Below the pieces are notes generated by a model that was not told the origin of the DNA, ran no database searches, and worked only from the letters and a program-made list of their open reading frames with translations. A stretch of DNA of 64,000 nt. Source: Paludibacterium sp. B53371 (lineage in GTDB: Bacteria > Pseudomonadota > Gammaproteobacteria > Burkholderiales > Chromobacteriaceae). Shown here one piece after another: positions 8,994 to 21,748 of the stretch (the stretch's first letter is position 1; every line of letters starts with the position of its first letter). The translations under genes and the position numbers were made by a program. Where the stretch lies: positions 3,482,311-3,546,310 of the forward strand of contig NZ_CP069163.1 of the NCBI RefSeq assembly GCF_018802765.1, read 5' to 3'.

Positions 8994-10004
8994 TCAGGCG
9001 GCAAACATGGCGCGCGCGGTATTCAGCATTTGACAGCTGAAACCCCACTCATTGTCGTACCAAGCGAGGACTTTCACCATATTTCCGTGAGTGACCTTGG
9101 TCAGTGTGGCATCAAAGGTCGACGGCTCGGTGGTGTGGTTGAAGTCCATGGAGACCAGCGGCAGGGTGTTGTAACCCAGAACCCCCTTCATCGAACCTTC
9201 CGCCGCGGCTCGCACCACGGCATTGACTTCGTCCTTGCTGGTCTTGCGGGCCGACTCAAAAGTCAGGTCGATCAGCGAGACATTGATGGTTGGTACGCGA
9301 ACCGAGAAGCCGTCCAGGCGACCTGCCAGTTCCGGCAACACCAGGCCCACGGCCTTGGCGGCGCCGGTCTTGGTCGGGATCATGTTCTGGACTGCCGAGC
9401 GGGCGCGACGCAGGTCCTTGTGACGGACGTCGGTCAGTACCTGGTCATTGGTAAAGGCGTGGATGGTGGTCATCAGCCCCTTGACGATGCCGATCTCGTC
9501 GTGAAGCGCCTTGGCGACCGGCGCCAGGCAGTTGGTGGTGCAGGAAGCATTCGACACGACCGTCATCTCGGGCCTGAGCACGGCATGGTTGACGCCATAC
9601 ACCACGGTGGCGTCGACATCGTCCCCGCCCGGTGCGGAAATCAGCACTTTTTTGGCACCGGCCTGCAGGTGAGCCTGGCACTTGGCCTTGCTGGTAAATG
9701 ACCCGGTACATTCCATCACCAGATCGACATTCAGTTCCTTCCAGGGCAGCAGCGACGGATCGCGCGTGCTGAAAAACGGAATCGCCTTGCCATTGATCAG
9801 CAGGTGATGTTCGTCATGGCCGATGTCGGCCGGGAAGCGTCCGTGAACCGTATCAAATTTGGTGATGTGCGCGTTGGTGGCAAGGTCTCCGCTGGCATTG
9901 ACGGCTACAACCTCGAATTCCTTGTCAAGGTCGTATTCGTAGATGGCGCGCAGTACCTGACGGCCGATACGGCCGTAGCCATTGATCGCGATACGGATGG
10001 TCAT
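8994..10004 (-). CDS. gap: Glyceraldehyde-3-phosphate dehydrogenase, type I
   Basis: 336-residue tetrameric dehydrogenase that converts glyceraldehyde-3-phosphate to 1,3-bisphosphoglycerate. It opens with [12 protein letters not shown]. The catalytic cysteine is C155 in [12 protein letters not shown], and [12 protein letters not shown] closes the fold. At the end of the second beta strand, where NAD-specific enzymes usually have Asn-Asp, the sequence reads V-N-A-S-G-D (35-40). The acidic residue that selects against NADP is therefore displaced, and relaxed cofactor use is possible but unproven. It is downstream of tkt and upstream of pgk. Confidence 0.96.
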   Translation of the reverse strand: MTIRIAINGYGRIGRQVLRAIYEYDLDKEFEVVAVNASGDLATNAHITKFDTVHGRFPADIGHDEHHLLINGKAIPFFSTRDPSLLPWKELNVDLVMECTGSFTSKAKCQAHLQAGAKKVLISAPGGDDVDATVVYGVNHAVLRPEMTVVSNASCTTNCLAPVAKALHDEIGIVKGLMTTIHAFTNDQVLTDVRHKDLRRARSAVQNMIPTKTGAAKAVGLVLPELAGRLDGFSVRVPTINVSLIDLTFESARKTSKDEVNAVVRAAAEGSMKGVLGYNTLPLVSMDFNHTTEPSTFDATLTKVTHGNMVKVLAWYDNEWGFSCQMLNTARAMFAA

Positions 10005-10055
10005 TTCTTTTAATCTCCCGGAAGTGCAGTGAAGGCTCCCTCAACAGAGCCCTCA

Positions 10056-10071
10056 GGTTTCACGTGAAACC
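10056..10071. promoter_or_regulatory. parS: parS-like site (12-bp core intact)
   Basis: GGTTTCACGTGAAACC keeps the TTTCACGTGAAA core and differs from consensus only at the two outermost bases. It lies between gap and tkt inside a longer palindrome (CAGGTTTCAC/GTGAAACCTG). Confidence 0.6.
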
Positions 10072-10077
10072 TGGTGT

Positions 10078-10105
10078 AAAAAAGCCGCCCGGTCAGGGGC
10101 GGCTT
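10078..10105 (-). terminator. Terminator after transketolase
   Basis: On the minus strand, an AAGCCGCC/GGCGGCTT-type stem followed by a six-T run. It lies between tkt and gap, so gap may depend on readthrough or its own promoter. Confidence 0.75.
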
Positions 10106-10114
10106 GCAGACAAC

Positions 10115-12103
10115 TTATTGCTCGATCAACGACAGGGTCTTGGCGACCACGTTGTCGACAGTGAAGCCGAACAGTTTGAACAGCTCGCCGGCCGGCGCCG
10201 ATTCGCCGAAGCGGTCGATGCCGATCACGTCGCCTTCCAGGCCGACATACTGGCGCCAGAAGCTGCTGACACCGGCTTCGATGGCCAGGCGCGGTACGCC
10301 GGCGGGCAGCACCGAGGCGCGGTAGGCCTTGTCCTGCTGGTCGAAGGCATTGGTGCACGGCATGGAGACCACGCGAACCGCCACGCCCTGGCTCGCCAGC
10401 TGCTCGGCTGCCTTGAGCGCCAGTTCGACTTCCGAACCGGTCGCCAGCAGAACGGCGCGCGGGCTGGCGGCATCGCGAATCACATAGCCGCCGCGCTTGA
10501 TGTTGTCGATGGTGGCCTGATCGCGGGCAACGAAAGGCAGGTTCTGACGGCTGAAGATCAGGCAGCTCGGATGATCCTTGGCCGACAGTGCCTCGGCCCA
10601 CGCCACCATGGACTCGACGGTGTCGCAAGGACGCCATACGGCCATGTTCGGGATCATGCGCAGGGTCGAGATCTGTTCTACCGGCTGGTGGGTCGGGCCA
10701 TCTTCGCCCAGACCGATCGAATCGTGGGTAAACACGAATACCGGATTGATCTTCATCAGCGCGGCCATGCGCAGCGCATTGCGCGCATATTCGCTGAACA
10801 TCAGGAAGGTAGCGCCGAACGGCTTCAGACCACCATGCAGCGTCATGCCGTTCATGATGGCGGCCATGCCGAACTCGCGCACGCCATAGTGGAGATAGTT
10901 GGCGGCACCTTCCCCGGTGAACGACTTGGCTGCCGGCCAGTTGGTCAGATTCGACGGCGTCAGGTCAGCCGAACCACCGACCAGCTCCGGCAGCGCTTCG
11001 GCCAGGGCGGCGATGGCATTCTGCGAGGCCTTGCGGGTGGCGATGGTCTCTGCCTTGGCATTGGCCTGCTCGATCTTGGCGGCGACATGGTCGGTCCAGC
11101 CTGCCGGCAGCTCGCGCTGCATGCGGCGTTCGAATTCGGCGGCCTCCTGCGGGAAGGCGGCGCGATAGGCGGCAAAGCGCTGATCCCACTCGGCCACACG
11201 GGCCTTGCCGGCTTCTTCCGCGTTCCAGGCCGCGCGGATGTCGGCCGGGATCTCGAACGGCGCGTGCGGCCACTTGAGGTACTCGCGGGCGGCGCTGATT
11301 TCTGCGGCACCCAGCGGTGCGCCATGCACATCGTGGCCACCCTGCTTGTTCGGTGCGCCAAAGCCGATCTTGGTCTTGCAGCAGATCAGGGTCGGGCGGT
11401 CCGATTTCTTGGCGGTATCGATGGCAATGGCGATTTCCTTCGGGTCATGGCCATTGACGTTGGGGATGACCTGCCAGCCGTAGGCAGCGAAGCGCCCCGG
11501 GGTGTCGTCGGTGAACCAGCCGTCGACGTCGCCGTCAATCGAGATGCCATTATCGTCGTAGAAGGCGATCAGCTTGTTCAGACCCCAGGTGCCGGCCAGC
11601 GAGCAGGCTTCGTGCGAAATGCCTTCCATCAGGCAGCCGTCGCCGAGGAAGACCCAGGTGTGGTGGTCGACAATGGTATGGCCCGGGCGGTTGAACTCGG
11701 CGGCCAGCATTTTTTCTGCCAGCGCCATGCCGACTGCATTGCAGATGCCCTGGCCCAGCGGGCCGGTGGTGGTCTCGACGCCTTCGGCATAGCCATACTC
11801 CGGGTGACCCGGGGTTTTGGCATGCAGCTGGCGGAAGTTCTTCAGGTCGTCGATCGAGAGGCGGTAACCGGTGAGATGCAGCAGGCTGTACAGCAGCATC
11901 GAGCCGTGGCCGTTGGACAGCACGAAACGATCGCGGTTGGCCCACAGCGGTTGGGTCGGGCTGTGTTTCAGGTGGTCGCGCCACAGGACTTCGGCGATAT
12001 CGGCCATGCCCATCGGCATGCCGGGGTGGCCGGATTTAGCTTTTTCCACCGCGTCCATGGCAAGGAAACGGATGGCATTGGCGAGCTCGGTTCTGGAGAC
12101 CAT
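10115..12103 (-). CDS. tktA: Transketolase
   Basis: 662-residue thiamine-diphosphate enzyme that moves two-carbon units between sugar phosphates in the pentose phosphate pathway (and in a Calvin cycle where one exists). Visible signatures are [11 protein letters not shown] near the N-terminus, the thiamine-diphosphate motif GDGCLMEG ending at FYDDN, the [14 protein letters not shown] pyrimidine-domain motif, and the C-terminal [10 protein letters not shown] region. It is the first gene of the minus-strand tkt-gap-pgk-lysE-fba run and supplies erythrose-4-phosphate for the nearby DAHP synthase. No RuBisCO or phosphoribulokinase is in the window, so a Calvin cycle is not implied. Confidence 0.97.
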   Translation of the reverse strand: MVSRTELANAIRFLAMDAVEKAKSGHPGMPMGMADIAEVLWRDHLKHSPTQPLWANRDRFVLSNGHGSMLLYSLLHLTGYRLSIDDLKNFRQLHAKTPGHPEYGYAEGVETTTGPLGQGICNAVGMALAEKMLAAEFNRPGHTIVDHHTWVFLGDGCLMEGISHEACSLAGTWGLNKLIAFYDDNGISIDGDVDGWFTDDTPGRFAAYGWQVIPNVNGHDPKEIAIAIDTAKKSDRPTLICCKTKIGFGAPNKQGGHDVHGAPLGAAEISAAREYLKWPHAPFEIPADIRAAWNAEEAGKARVAEWDQRFAAYRAAFPQEAAEFERRMQRELPAGWTDHVAAKIEQANAKAETIATRKASQNAIAALAEALPELVGGSADLTPSNLTNWPAAKSFTGEGAANYLHYGVREFGMAAIMNGMTLHGGLKPFGATFLMFSEYARNALRMAALMKINPVFVFTHDSIGLGEDGPTHQPVEQISTLRMIPNMAVWRPCDTVESMVAWAEALSAKDHPSCLIFSRQNLPFVARDQATIDNIKRGGYVIRDAASPRAVLLATGSEVELALKAAEQLASQGVAVRVVSMPCTNAFDQQDKAYRASVLPAGVPRLAIEAGVSSFWRQYVGLEGDVIGIDRFGESAPAGELFKLFGFTVDNVVAKTLSLIEQ

Positions 12104-12372
12104 GCGGAAGAAACCTCGAGACTGTGAAGAACGTGAACAAAGACCGGCTCCAGGGAGCCAACCATTGAAAAATCATGCAATTATCGCCGATTTTACCCTG
12201 ATCAGGCAACCGGCAGGCTGGGGAAAGCCGAGAAAACCGCGCTGCCATGCCGGTGTGCTAAAGGGCTTGGCGGCGCGGGTGCAGAGGGGAAAATGCGCTA
12301 CGATATTGTCATGTAGTTGAAAAATTACAGGCTTTTGGATTGTCTTTACGTGAAGATACTGCGGCGGCGAGC

Positions 12373-12837
12373 TCAGTGTACGGCCCGCGTCATGTCGCAA
12401 TGCATGATGCCGCCGTCGTCATAAGGCGCGGAAGCCACGACGAACCCAAAGGACTCATAAAATGCCAGCGCCGAAACCTGGGCCGACAGCTTTTGCATCA
12501 CCGTCGGAAAACGCTGTTCAGCCTGGCGCAGGGATTCGGCCAGCAACTGGCGCCCCACGCCCTGTCCGCGCAGGGACGGGTCGACCACCACCCGGGTGAT
12601 GGCCACGGCGTGTTCATATTTATCGCCCGGTGCCAGCAGGCGGGCATAGGCCAGCAGCTGTCCCCTGGCATCGTGACCACAGACATGCCAGGCCGGCTGG
12701 TCGAGATTATCGAGGTCACCGTAGATCGACTGCTGCTCCAGCACGAATACCTGATCGCGCAGCCGCAACATCGCGTACAGCCCCTCCAGGGAAAAATCGT
12801 TGAAGCGGTGACATTGCCAATTCAGTAAGCTTGCCAT
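12373..12837 (-). CDS. ElaA-like GNAT acetyltransferase
   Basis: 154-residue single GNAT domain. The acetyl-CoA loop appears as VVVDPSLRGQGVGRQLL, followed by the C-terminal LAFYESFGFV strand-helix. The N-terminal LYAMLRLRDQVFVLEQQSIY segment matches the ElaA subgroup (MYELLRLRVDVFVVEQ type). Substrate unknown. The ATG at 12837 has AGGA upstream; a TTG six bases earlier is less likely. It reads toward tkt but is separated from it by about 270 bases, and is divergent from parC. Confidence 0.85.
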   Translation of the reverse strand: MASLLNWQCHRFNDFSLEGLYAMLRLRDQVFVLEQQSIYGDLDNLDQPAWHVCGHDARGQLLAYARLLAPGDKYEHAVAITRVVVDPSLRGQGVGRQLLAESLRQAEQRFPTVMQKLSAQVSALAFYESFGFVVASAPYDDGGIMHCDMTRAVH

Positions 12838-12894
12838 GTACAATCCTGCTCTTAAGAATGTTTACCGTTGGCCACATGATTGCGACCAAGCCCA

Positions 12895-15264
<2,370 letters not shown>

Positions 15265-15293
15265 GCACGGCGTCCGGCCATGAGCCTGCCATC

Positions 15294-15328
15294 ATCCGGC
15301 AAGTCGAAAGGCTTGCCGGATTTTTTTA
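15294..15328. terminator. Terminator between parC and the metalloprotease gene
   Basis: Stem ATCCGGCAAG/CTTGCCGGAT followed by seven T. It serves convergent genes but is strongest for parC. Confidence 0.85.
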
Positions 15329-16789
15329 GCCGCGTGCCTGGGTGCAGCTCACCCCTACTTCGGCAAATGCGGACGTGACGGCCTGCTGATCATAGCCGCG
15401 TTCGCTGGCCGCACGAATCACCCCGCAAGACGCCTGGTTGTAGTCACTATTGGGGTTCCAGTAGAGCCGGTTGGCATCGGCGAAGACTTCGAAGCCACGG
15501 CGCACCGTCCAGCCCTTGCTTTGCACCAGCAGATAGAACGCCCGGTTGAAGACGCCGCTGCTTTCATGCGGGTCCATGCCTTCACGGAAATCCTCGGCCT
15601 TCTCGATCGATTGCCCGTCTGCGGCAGGGTGATCCATGAAGCGCAGCGGTTTCTTGCCCTTGGTGATGTCCATGCCGATCAGCCAGCTGTTGCTGCCCTT
15701 GACGAAATACTCGGTAGCCGCCCCGGCGATGTCCGAAAACGCCTCGTTGATGCCGCCGGACTGTCCCTCGTAAACCAGCCCTGAATTCTGTTCGGTAAAG
15801 CCATGGCTGATCTCGTGGCCGGTGACATCGGCCGAGACCAGGGGGAACAGCTCGCGGCCACCATCGCCGAAATTCATGCTGCTGCCATCCCAGAAGGCGT
15901 TTTCATAGCGTTTGCCGTAATGCACATGCAGATATAGCGGCCCTTTCAGCGGATCCAGTCCCAGCCAGCTCCGGTACATCTTCACCACGGCATTGCCGAA
16001 GTAGTAGGCATCATTGATCGGACCGTAACTGCCATTGATCTGGCGATCGGCCGTATTACGCGGGCAGGTGAAGTGAAACGGGGTCTGCAGGCTGGTGTTC
16101 TCGGTGTTCTGCAGATCAATGGCCTTGACCGTGCCGTTATCCATATTGCAATCATCGCTGACCGGCAGATAGCCATAGCGCTGGCCGAACTCATACTTGC
16201 CGGTCTTACGATTGCCGCCGGGGCCCGTGGCATCCAGATGGGTCAGGCCATTCCATTGTTTGAGCACGCTGCCACTGTGAGCATCGATGATGAAATACGG
16301 ACGGCTCGGCTTGCTGGCCGGGATGAAGTACGACACCAGATACACCAACTGGGCGTTCTGGTGCCGGTCCAGCCGGACCAGCAACTGGGCACTTTCATTG
16401 ATCACCGGCTGTCCAGCCGCCTGCATGGCACGGGCTTGCGCCAGTACCTGACTGGCCGACAGGGTCGGCTTTACCGAGGGCAGCTCTTCGTTCAGACCTG
16501 TCACGGCCTGTCCGTCAAATCGGTTGCTGGAACCAACCATTTGCGGCTGGCGCACCCCGATGACCGCCTGACCCCACACCGGAACCCCTTGATAATATTG
16601 CTGATAGCGGGTGACGACCTTGCCGCCCGGCAGCGACTGGCTGCGTACCGGCTGAAAATCCGCCGGCAAGTTCTGGGCAGGACGAACCCCCTGGCGCAGC
16701 AGCGTCTGGATATCCACCAGCCGGGCAGCCAGCGCCGGCTGCAGCATGCTGGACAAGGACAGGGCAATACAAACCGACATTTTCTTCAT
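15326..16789 (-). CDS. Secreted M4 (thermolysin/pseudolysin) zinc metalloprotease, prepropeptide form
   Basis: 487-residue precursor of an extracellular neutral protease. A signal peptide (1-21) is followed by an FTP/PepSY-type propeptide to about residue 185, which folds and inhibits the enzyme, then the catalytic domain. Zinc ligands are H325 and H329 in HEISHG and E349 in GGINEAFSD; E326 is the catalytic base. The second catalytic His is expected in the DPHESSGVFNRAFY segment. The protein ends just after the peptidase domain with no C-terminal pre-peptidase domain. It resembles Pseudomonas elastase LasB in layout. It is monocistronic. Confidence 0.93.
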   Translation of the reverse strand: MKKMSVCIALSLSSMLQPALAARLVDIQTLLRQGVRPAQNLPADFQPVRSQSLPGGKVVTRYQQYYQGVPVWGQAVIGVRQPQMVGSSNRFDGQAVTGLNEELPSVKPTLSASQVLAQARAMQAAGQPVINESAQLLVRLDRHQNAQLVYLVSYFIPASKPSRPYFIIDAHSGSVLKQWNGLTHLDATGPGGNRKTGKYEFGQRYGYLPVSDDCNMDNGTVKAIDLQNTENTSLQTPFHFTCPRNTADRQINGSYGPINDAYYFGNAVVKMYRSWLGLDPLKGPLYLHVHYGKRYENAFWDGSSMNFGDGGRELFPLVSADVTGHEISHGFTEQNSGLVYEGQSGGINEAFSDIAGAATEYFVKGSNSWLIGMDITKGKKPLRFMDHPAADGQSIEKAEDFREGMDPHESSGVFNRAFYLLVQSKGWTVRRGFEVFADANRLYWNPNSDYNQASCGVIRAASERGYDQQAVTSAFAEVGVSCTQARG

Positions 16790-16981
16790 TACGGTCTCCG
16801 CTAGCGATAGCCCCGGAACCAGCCGCTCGAATCGCGACGGGTCAAATCGGGGTGGACTGGTACACGACCGGCGGTCGTGCAGGCCTACTATCTAGCGGGA
16901 TGAAGTGACAGCCTGACAGCTGTCCGATGGGCGGGAATGGGGAACTACCCGCCAGCCCGGAAGGACAGGCGGGCGGCAAGA

Positions 16982-17623
16982 TCAGGGCGCCAGGCGTACC
17001 TTCTGCCAGTTGCCATCTGCCTGCAGGGTATACAGCACACGATCATGCAGGCGGCTTGGCCGGCCCTGCCAGAACTCGATGCGATCAGGAATGACCGCAT
17101 AGCCCCCCCAGTGCGGAGGGCGCGGCACCTTGAAGGGATAGCGCACGCCAAACATGGCGGCACGTTTCACCAGCTCGGCCTTGGACGGGATTTCCGTGCT
17201 CTGCTCGGATGCCCAGGCGCCGAGACGGCTGGTATACGGGCGACTGGCAAAATACTCGTCCGAAACCTCGCCAGGCAGCGGTCTGGCCTGACCCTCAATA
17301 CGGACCTGACGTTCCAGCTCCGGCCAGAAAAAGGTCAGCGACACAAAGGGGTTGCCGGCAATCTGCTGACCCTTGCGACTAAGATAGTTGGTATAGAACA
17401 GAAACTGTCCGGCTTCCACGCCCTTGAGCAGCACGATGCGGGCACTCGGGCGGCCATCGCCATCCACCGAGGCAACATGCATGGCGGTTGGTTCCGGCAC
17501 TTCGGCACTGATCGCTTCGTTGAGCCAGACTTCAAACTGAGCCACGGCATCCGGCAGGCATTCCTCCGGCGATAATTCCTTTTTGCTGTAATCCAGGCGG
17601 ATGTCAGCGAGCTTGAGCGACAT
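16982..17623 (-). CDS. pdxH: Pyridoxamine 5'-phosphate oxidase
   Basis: 213-residue FMN enzyme that oxidises pyridoxine or pyridoxamine phosphate to pyridoxal phosphate. The FMN/PLP-binding segments [31 protein letters not shown] and [11 protein letters not shown] are present, as is the C-terminal [24 protein letters not shown] signature, so the protein appears complete. The ATG at 17623 has an AGGAGG site upstream and is clearly right; in-frame codons further upstream have none. The product is the cofactor of the histidine decarboxylase at 45.3 kb and the ligand of YggS. Confidence 0.96.
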   Translation of the reverse strand: MSLKLADIRLDYSKKELSPEECLPDAVAQFEVWLNEAISAEVPEPTAMHVASVDGDGRPSARIVLLKGVEAGQFLFYTNYLSRKGQQIAGNPFVSLTFFWPELERQVRIEGQARPLPGEVSDEYFASRPYTSRLGAWASEQSTEIPSKAELVKRAAMFGVRYPFKVPRPPHWGGYAVIPDRIEFWQGRPSRLHDRVLYTLQADGNWQKVRLAP

Positions 17624-17873
17624 GTCAAATCCTCCTGCCCGTATCTTACCGCCGGAACGATGCCGGATGCGACAAACTCGATGGCCGGCGTTGCGCTGGA
17701 TCATGGCTCGCCAATGCCGTTTGCATGACCAGTAATGATGTGAAAACAGGGGTTTATCTTCGCGTCAAGACAAGGTAGCATAGCCGCTTTTTTTGCGCCG
17801 CCCGGACCTACCCCCTCGACCGGGTTCTGCTGTTCGCCTCGTGCCCTGATATCCGAAAGCCGTCACTAGAATC

Positions 17874-19055
17874 ATGCATATTGTCCAGTTTCTCCTGGGT
17901 TTGCTGGTCGTCCTCGTCCTGACCCAGCTGGTTGCCCGCGACCGCAAAAACATCAAGATCCGTTATGTAGTGCAATTATTGCTGGCCGAAGTGGCCATTG
18001 CTTACGTGCTGTTGCATACCGATTATGGCCTTGCCGCCGTCGGAGGCATGGCCGAAACCTTCGACCAGTTGATGAACTTTGCCGGCGAGGGCACCCGCTT
18101 TGTCTTTGGCGGCCTGCTCAATCAGGGCGACTTCAGCTTCTTCCTGATGGTGCTGATGCCCATTGTCTATATCTCGGTACTCATCGGTATCCTGCAGCAT
18201 CTGCGTGTCCTGCCCTGGGTTATCCGCGGCATTGGCCTGGTGCTGGCCAAGCTCAGCGGCATGGGCAAGATCGAATCCTTCAATGCCGTAGGCGCCATGA
18301 TCGTCGGCCAGTCGGAAAACTTCATCGCCTACAAAAACATCATCGGCAGCTTCAGCGAAAAACGCATGTACACCCTGGCCGCCACGGCGATGTCCACGGT
18401 CTCGATGTCCATCGTCGGCTCCTACATGCAACTGATCGCGCCGCGCTTCGTGGTGACCGCACTGATCCTCAATCTGTTCAGCACCTTCATCATCCTGTCG
18501 CTGATCAACCCCTACGATGCCAGCGTAGATGAAGACAAGCTGATCACCAGCCATGTGGCGCGCATGTCGTTTTTCGAGATGCTGGGCGACTATATTCTGG
18601 CCGGCTTCAAGGTGGCGGTGATTGTCGGGGCCATGCTGATCGGCTTTATTGCCATCATTGCCACCGTCAACCATGTGTTCACCTGGTGCTTTGGCGTCGA
18701 TTTCCAGCATGTGCTGGGCTATGTGTTCTATCCCCTGGCCTGGCTGATGGGCATTCCGGGGGGCGAGATTCTCCGTGCCAGCAGCATCATGGCCACCAAA
18801 CTGGTCACCAACGAATTCGTGGCCATGATGGCGCTCAAGAAGGAGGCCGCCCAGTTGTCGCCCTATACCCTGGGGACACTGTCGGTATTCCTGGTCTCTT
18901 TCGCCAACTTCAGCTCGATCGGCATCATCGCCGGAGCCGTCAAAGGCCTGGATGAAGAGCGCGGGAATATGGTGTCGCGATTTGGTCTGAAACTGGTCTA
19001 TGGCTCGACCCTGGTCAGCATTCTGTCGGCCATGGTCGCCGGGCTGGTGCTGTGA
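17874..19055 (+). CDS. nupC: NupC-type nucleoside:proton symporter
   Basis: 393-residue concentrative nucleoside transporter (CNT family) of the inner membrane. The match to E. coli NupC runs end to end, for example [47 protein letters not shown] and [19 protein letters not shown] hallmark residues for nucleoside and cation binding lie in these stretches. It transports pyrimidine nucleosides and probably adenosine. It is transcribed alone; a GC hairpin without a T-run (about 19063-19083) follows. Confidence 0.95.
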   Translation: MHIVQFLLGLLVVLVLTQLVARDRKNIKIRYVVQLLLAEVAIAYVLLHTDYGLAAVGGMAETFDQLMNFAGEGTRFVFGGLLNQGDFSFFLMVLMPIVYISVLIGILQHLRVLPWVIRGIGLVLAKLSGMGKIESFNAVGAMIVGQSENFIAYKNIIGSFSEKRMYTLAATAMSTVSMSIVGSYMQLIAPRFVVTALILNLFSTFIILSLINPYDASVDEDKLITSHVARMSFFEMLGDYILAGFKVAVIVGAMLIGFIAIIATVNHVFTWCFGVDFQHVLGYVFYPLAWLMGIPGGEILRASSIMATKLVTNEFVAMMALKKEAAQLSPYTLGTLSVFLVSFANFSSIGIIAGAVKGLDEERGNMVSRFGLKLVYGSTLVSILSAMVAGLVL

Positions 19056-19062
19056 AGTGAAC

Positions 19063-19083
19063 GGCACGCCGGCTAGGCGTGCC
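19063..19083. repeat. Inverted repeat after nupC
   Basis: GGCACGCC/GGCGTGCC hairpin just after the stop codon without a T-tract. It may act as an mRNA 3'-end stabiliser or an imperfect terminator. Confidence 0.45.
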
Positions 19084-19164
19084 GATAGCCGTCGGGCTCT
19101 GACAGGACGAGTGATACAAGATCAGTTAAACTAACGCCTTTCATTCGCGGTCCGGCACGTTCGC

Positions 19165-20415
19165 ATGCATCTCCTGGCCTTCGGTCTCAACCATCAAACC
19201 GCCCCGCTGGCAATCCGGGAAAAGCTGGCGTTTCCGGCAGATATCCTGCCGGAAGCCCTGCGGCTGCTGACGCAAAGCCAGGCCGCCAGCGAAGCGGCCA
19301 TCGTCTCGACCTGTAATCGCACCGAAATCTACTGTGCGGCACCGGATCCGGCGGCGGCCATTGCCTGGCTGGCCCAGTTCCATCATCTGTCTCCGGCCGA
19401 AATCGAACCGTACCTGTACCGGCTCGATGCGGCCGACGTTGCCCGCCACGCCTTTCGCGTCGCCAGCGGCCTGGATTCGATGGTACTGGGGGAAACCCAG
19501 ATCCTGGGGCAGCTTAAGGATGCCGTGCGGGTGGCCCAGCAGGCCGGTACCCTGGGGACCCAGCTCAATGCCCTGTTCCAGCAGGCGTTTTCCGTGGCCA
19601 AAGAGGTCCGCAGCAAAACGGCTGTCGGTGCCAGTTCGGTATCGATGGCTGCCGCCGGCGTGCGTCTGGCCGAGCAGATCTTCCCGGCCATCGGCGAGCT
19701 CAACCTGCTGTTCATCGGCGCTGGCGAAATGATCGAGCTGGTGGCAACTCACTTTGCTGCCCGCCAGCCTGCCGGCATTACCGTCGCCAACCGCACCCTG
19801 GAGCGCGGACGAGCCCTGGCGGCGCAGCTCAATGGCCAGGCCATCACCCTGGCCGAGCTGCATGAGCAGCTCGAACGCTTCGATGTGGTCGTGACCTCCA
19901 CCGCCAGCCCGGTGCCCATTGTCGGCAAGGGCCTGGTGGAGCGAGCCATCAAGCGCCGGCGTCACCGGCCGATGTTCATGCTGGATCTGGCTGTGCCGCG
20001 CGACATCGAACCCGAAGTGGCCAGTCTGTCCGATGTCTTCCTCTATACCGTCGACGACATCGCCGAGGTGGTCGAGGTCGGTCGTGAGGCGCGACAGGTG
20101 GCCGCCGAACAGGCCGAGGGCATTATCGTGTCGCGTGTCGACGAGTTCGGCCAGTGGTTGCGCCAGCGGCAGAGTGTGCCGCTGATCCGCGCCCTGCGCG
20201 ACGAAGGCGAACGGTTACGCCGCCATGCGCTCGAGGCTGCCCTGAAGCAGCTCGCCCGAGGCGAGTCACCCGAAAAAGTGCTGGAAGCCTTCTCGGTCCA
20301 GCTCACCAACAAATTGATGCATCCGCCGACCCAGGCACTGTCGCAGCGTGGCGAAGACCACGAGGCCATGCGCCAGGCTGTCGCGCGGATTTACCGCTTG
20401 CACCCGGAGTCCTGA
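19165..20415 (+). CDS. hemA: Glutamyl-tRNA reductase
   Basis: 416-residue NADPH enzyme that reduces glutamyl-tRNA to glutamate-1-semialdehyde, the first committed step of haem synthesis. The catalytic cysteine is C50 in [24 protein letters not shown], the [18 protein letters not shown] site and the C-terminal dimerisation helix are all present. Its stop overlaps the prfA start (TGATG), the hemA-prfA pairing found in many proteobacteria. No clear Shine-Dalgarno sequence is visible before the ATG. Confidence 0.97.
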   Translation: MHLLAFGLNHQTAPLAIREKLAFPADILPEALRLLTQSQAASEAAIVSTCNRTEIYCAAPDPAAAIAWLAQFHHLSPAEIEPYLYRLDAADVARHAFRVASGLDSMVLGETQILGQLKDAVRVAQQAGTLGTQLNALFQQAFSVAKEVRSKTAVGASSVSMAAAGVRLAEQIFPAIGELNLLFIGAGEMIELVATHFAARQPAGITVANRTLERGRALAAQLNGQAITLAELHEQLERFDVVVTSTASPVPIVGKGLVERAIKRRRHRPMFMLDLAVPRDIEPEVASLSDVFLYTVDDIAEVVEVGREARQVAAEQAEGIIVSRVDEFGQWLRQRQSVPLIRALRDEGERLRRHALEAALKQLARGESPEKVLEAFSVQLTNKLMHPPTQALSQRGEDHEAMRQAVARIYRLHPES

Positions 20416-21491
20416 TGAAACCGTCGATCGCAGCCAAACTGTCGCAACTGGCCGACCGGCTTGAAGAAGTGACCCAGCTGCTGGGTCAGCCCAGTGTCAC
20501 CAACGATATGGATCAATATCGCCGGCTGACGCGCGAGCATGCCGAACTGACCCCCGTGGTCGAGGCCTGGCAGGCCTGGCTGCAGTGCCAGACCGACATT
20601 GCCACCGCCGAAGACATGTTGTCCGATCCGGACATGAAAGCGTTTGCCCAGGCCGAAATCGACGCCGCGCGCGAGCGCATGGACCAGCTGGACATCGACC
20701 TGCAAAAGCTGCTGTTGCCGAAAGACCCGAACGACGAACGCAACATCTATCTGGAAATCCGTGCCGGAACCGGCGGTGACGAAGCGGCGCTGTTCGCCGG
20801 CGACCTGCTGCGCATGTATACCCGCTATGCAGAACGCAACCGCTGGCAGGTGGAGATTGTGTCCGCTTCCGAGTCCGATCTGGGGGGGTACAAGGAAGTC
20901 ATTGCCCGCATCATCGGTGCCGGTGCCTATTCGCGCCTGAAATTCGAGTCGGGCGGACATCGCGTGCAACGCGTTCCCGTCACCGAGACCCAGGGCCGCA
21001 TCCATACCTCGGCCTGCACCGTGGCGGTGATGCCGGAAGCCGATGAAGTGGCTGAAGTCGAGATCAATCCGGCCGATATCCGGGTCGATACCTTCCGCGC
21101 ATCCGGCGCCGGTGGTCAGCACATCAACAAGACGGACTCGGCGGTGCGCATTACCCACCTGCCGACCGGCATCGTGGTCGAATGCCAGGATGACCGCTCT
21201 CAGCACAAGAACAAGGCCCGTGCCTTGTCGGTGCTGGCCGCCCGCATCATGGATGCGCGCATGCGTGAGGCACAGGCGAAAGAAGCCGCCACGCGCAAGA
21301 GCCTGGTCGGCTCCGGGGATCGCAGCGAGCGCATTCGTACCTATAATTTCCCGCAGGGGCGCATCACCGACCACCGCATCAACCTGACCCTGTACAAGCT
21401 GGAATATGTCATGGATGGCGATCTGGGCGATCTGACCGACGCCCTGACGGCTGAACATCAGGCCGAACTGCTGGCCGCCATGTCCGAATGA
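20415..21491 (+). CDS. prfA: Peptide chain release factor 1
   Basis: 358-residue release factor that recognises UAA and UAG. The codon-recognition tripeptide PVT is at 188-190 in [12 protein letters not shown] (PAT in E. coli), and the catalytic GGQ is at 233-235 in [15 protein letters not shown]. The ATG overlaps the last base of the hemA stop. An open frame extends upstream inside hemA in another frame but is not coding. prmC, which often follows and methylates the GGQ glutamine, is not next to it here. Confidence 0.97.
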   Translation: MKPSIAAKLSQLADRLEEVTQLLGQPSVTNDMDQYRRLTREHAELTPVVEAWQAWLQCQTDIATAEDMLSDPDMKAFAQAEIDAARERMDQLDIDLQKLLLPKDPNDERNIYLEIRAGTGGDEAALFAGDLLRMYTRYAERNRWQVEIVSASESDLGGYKEVIARIIGAGAYSRLKFESGGHRVQRVPVTETQGRIHTSACTVAVMPEADEVAEVEINPADIRVDTFRASGAGGQHINKTDSAVRITHLPTGIVVECQDDRSQHKNKARALSVLAARIMDARMREAQAKEAATRKSLVGSGDRSERIRTYNFPQGRITDHRINLTLYKLEYVMDGDLGDLTDALTAEHQAELLAAMSE

Positions 21492-21529
21492 ACCGGGCCC
21501 CGCCACGGGGCACAAGCGGAGTAAGCAGC

Positions 21530-21721
21530 ATGCAACGCAATGTAGGCAAGGCAGAGCGCATCATCCGGGTCCTGATCGGCGCCGGCATCGTCAGTCTGGC
21601 GCTGTTCGGCCCGCAGACGCCCTGGGCCTGGTTCGGACTGGTACCCTTGCTGACCGGTCTTTCCGGCTGGTGTCCTGCCTACTGGGCACTGAAACTCAGC
21701 ACCCACGAAGAAACCCGCTAA
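21530..21721 (+). CDS. DUF2892 (YgaP-type transmembrane) small membrane protein
   Basis: 63-residue protein with the DUF2892 pattern: N-terminal MQRNVGKAERIIRVLIGAG, then two hydrophobic hairpin helices and a GWCPAYWAL motif with one cysteine. In YgaP this domain is fused to a rhodanese and anchors it in the inner membrane; stand-alone copies are common and uncharacterised. The ATG at 21530 has GGAG upstream. It follows prfA by 38 bases and may be co-transcribed. Confidence 0.82.
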   Translation: MQRNVGKAERIIRVLIGAGIVSLALFGPQTPWAWFGLVPLLTGLSGWCPAYWALKLSTHEETR

Positions 21722-21748
21722 AGGTTGTTCAAGGCAATCGATGGCCGT

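Noticed and set aside
20154-20414. N-terminal extension of prfA
   Set aside because: The extra 87 codons lie inside hemA in another frame. The ATG at 20415 overlapping the hemA stop fits RF1 length and the known hemA-prfA layout.
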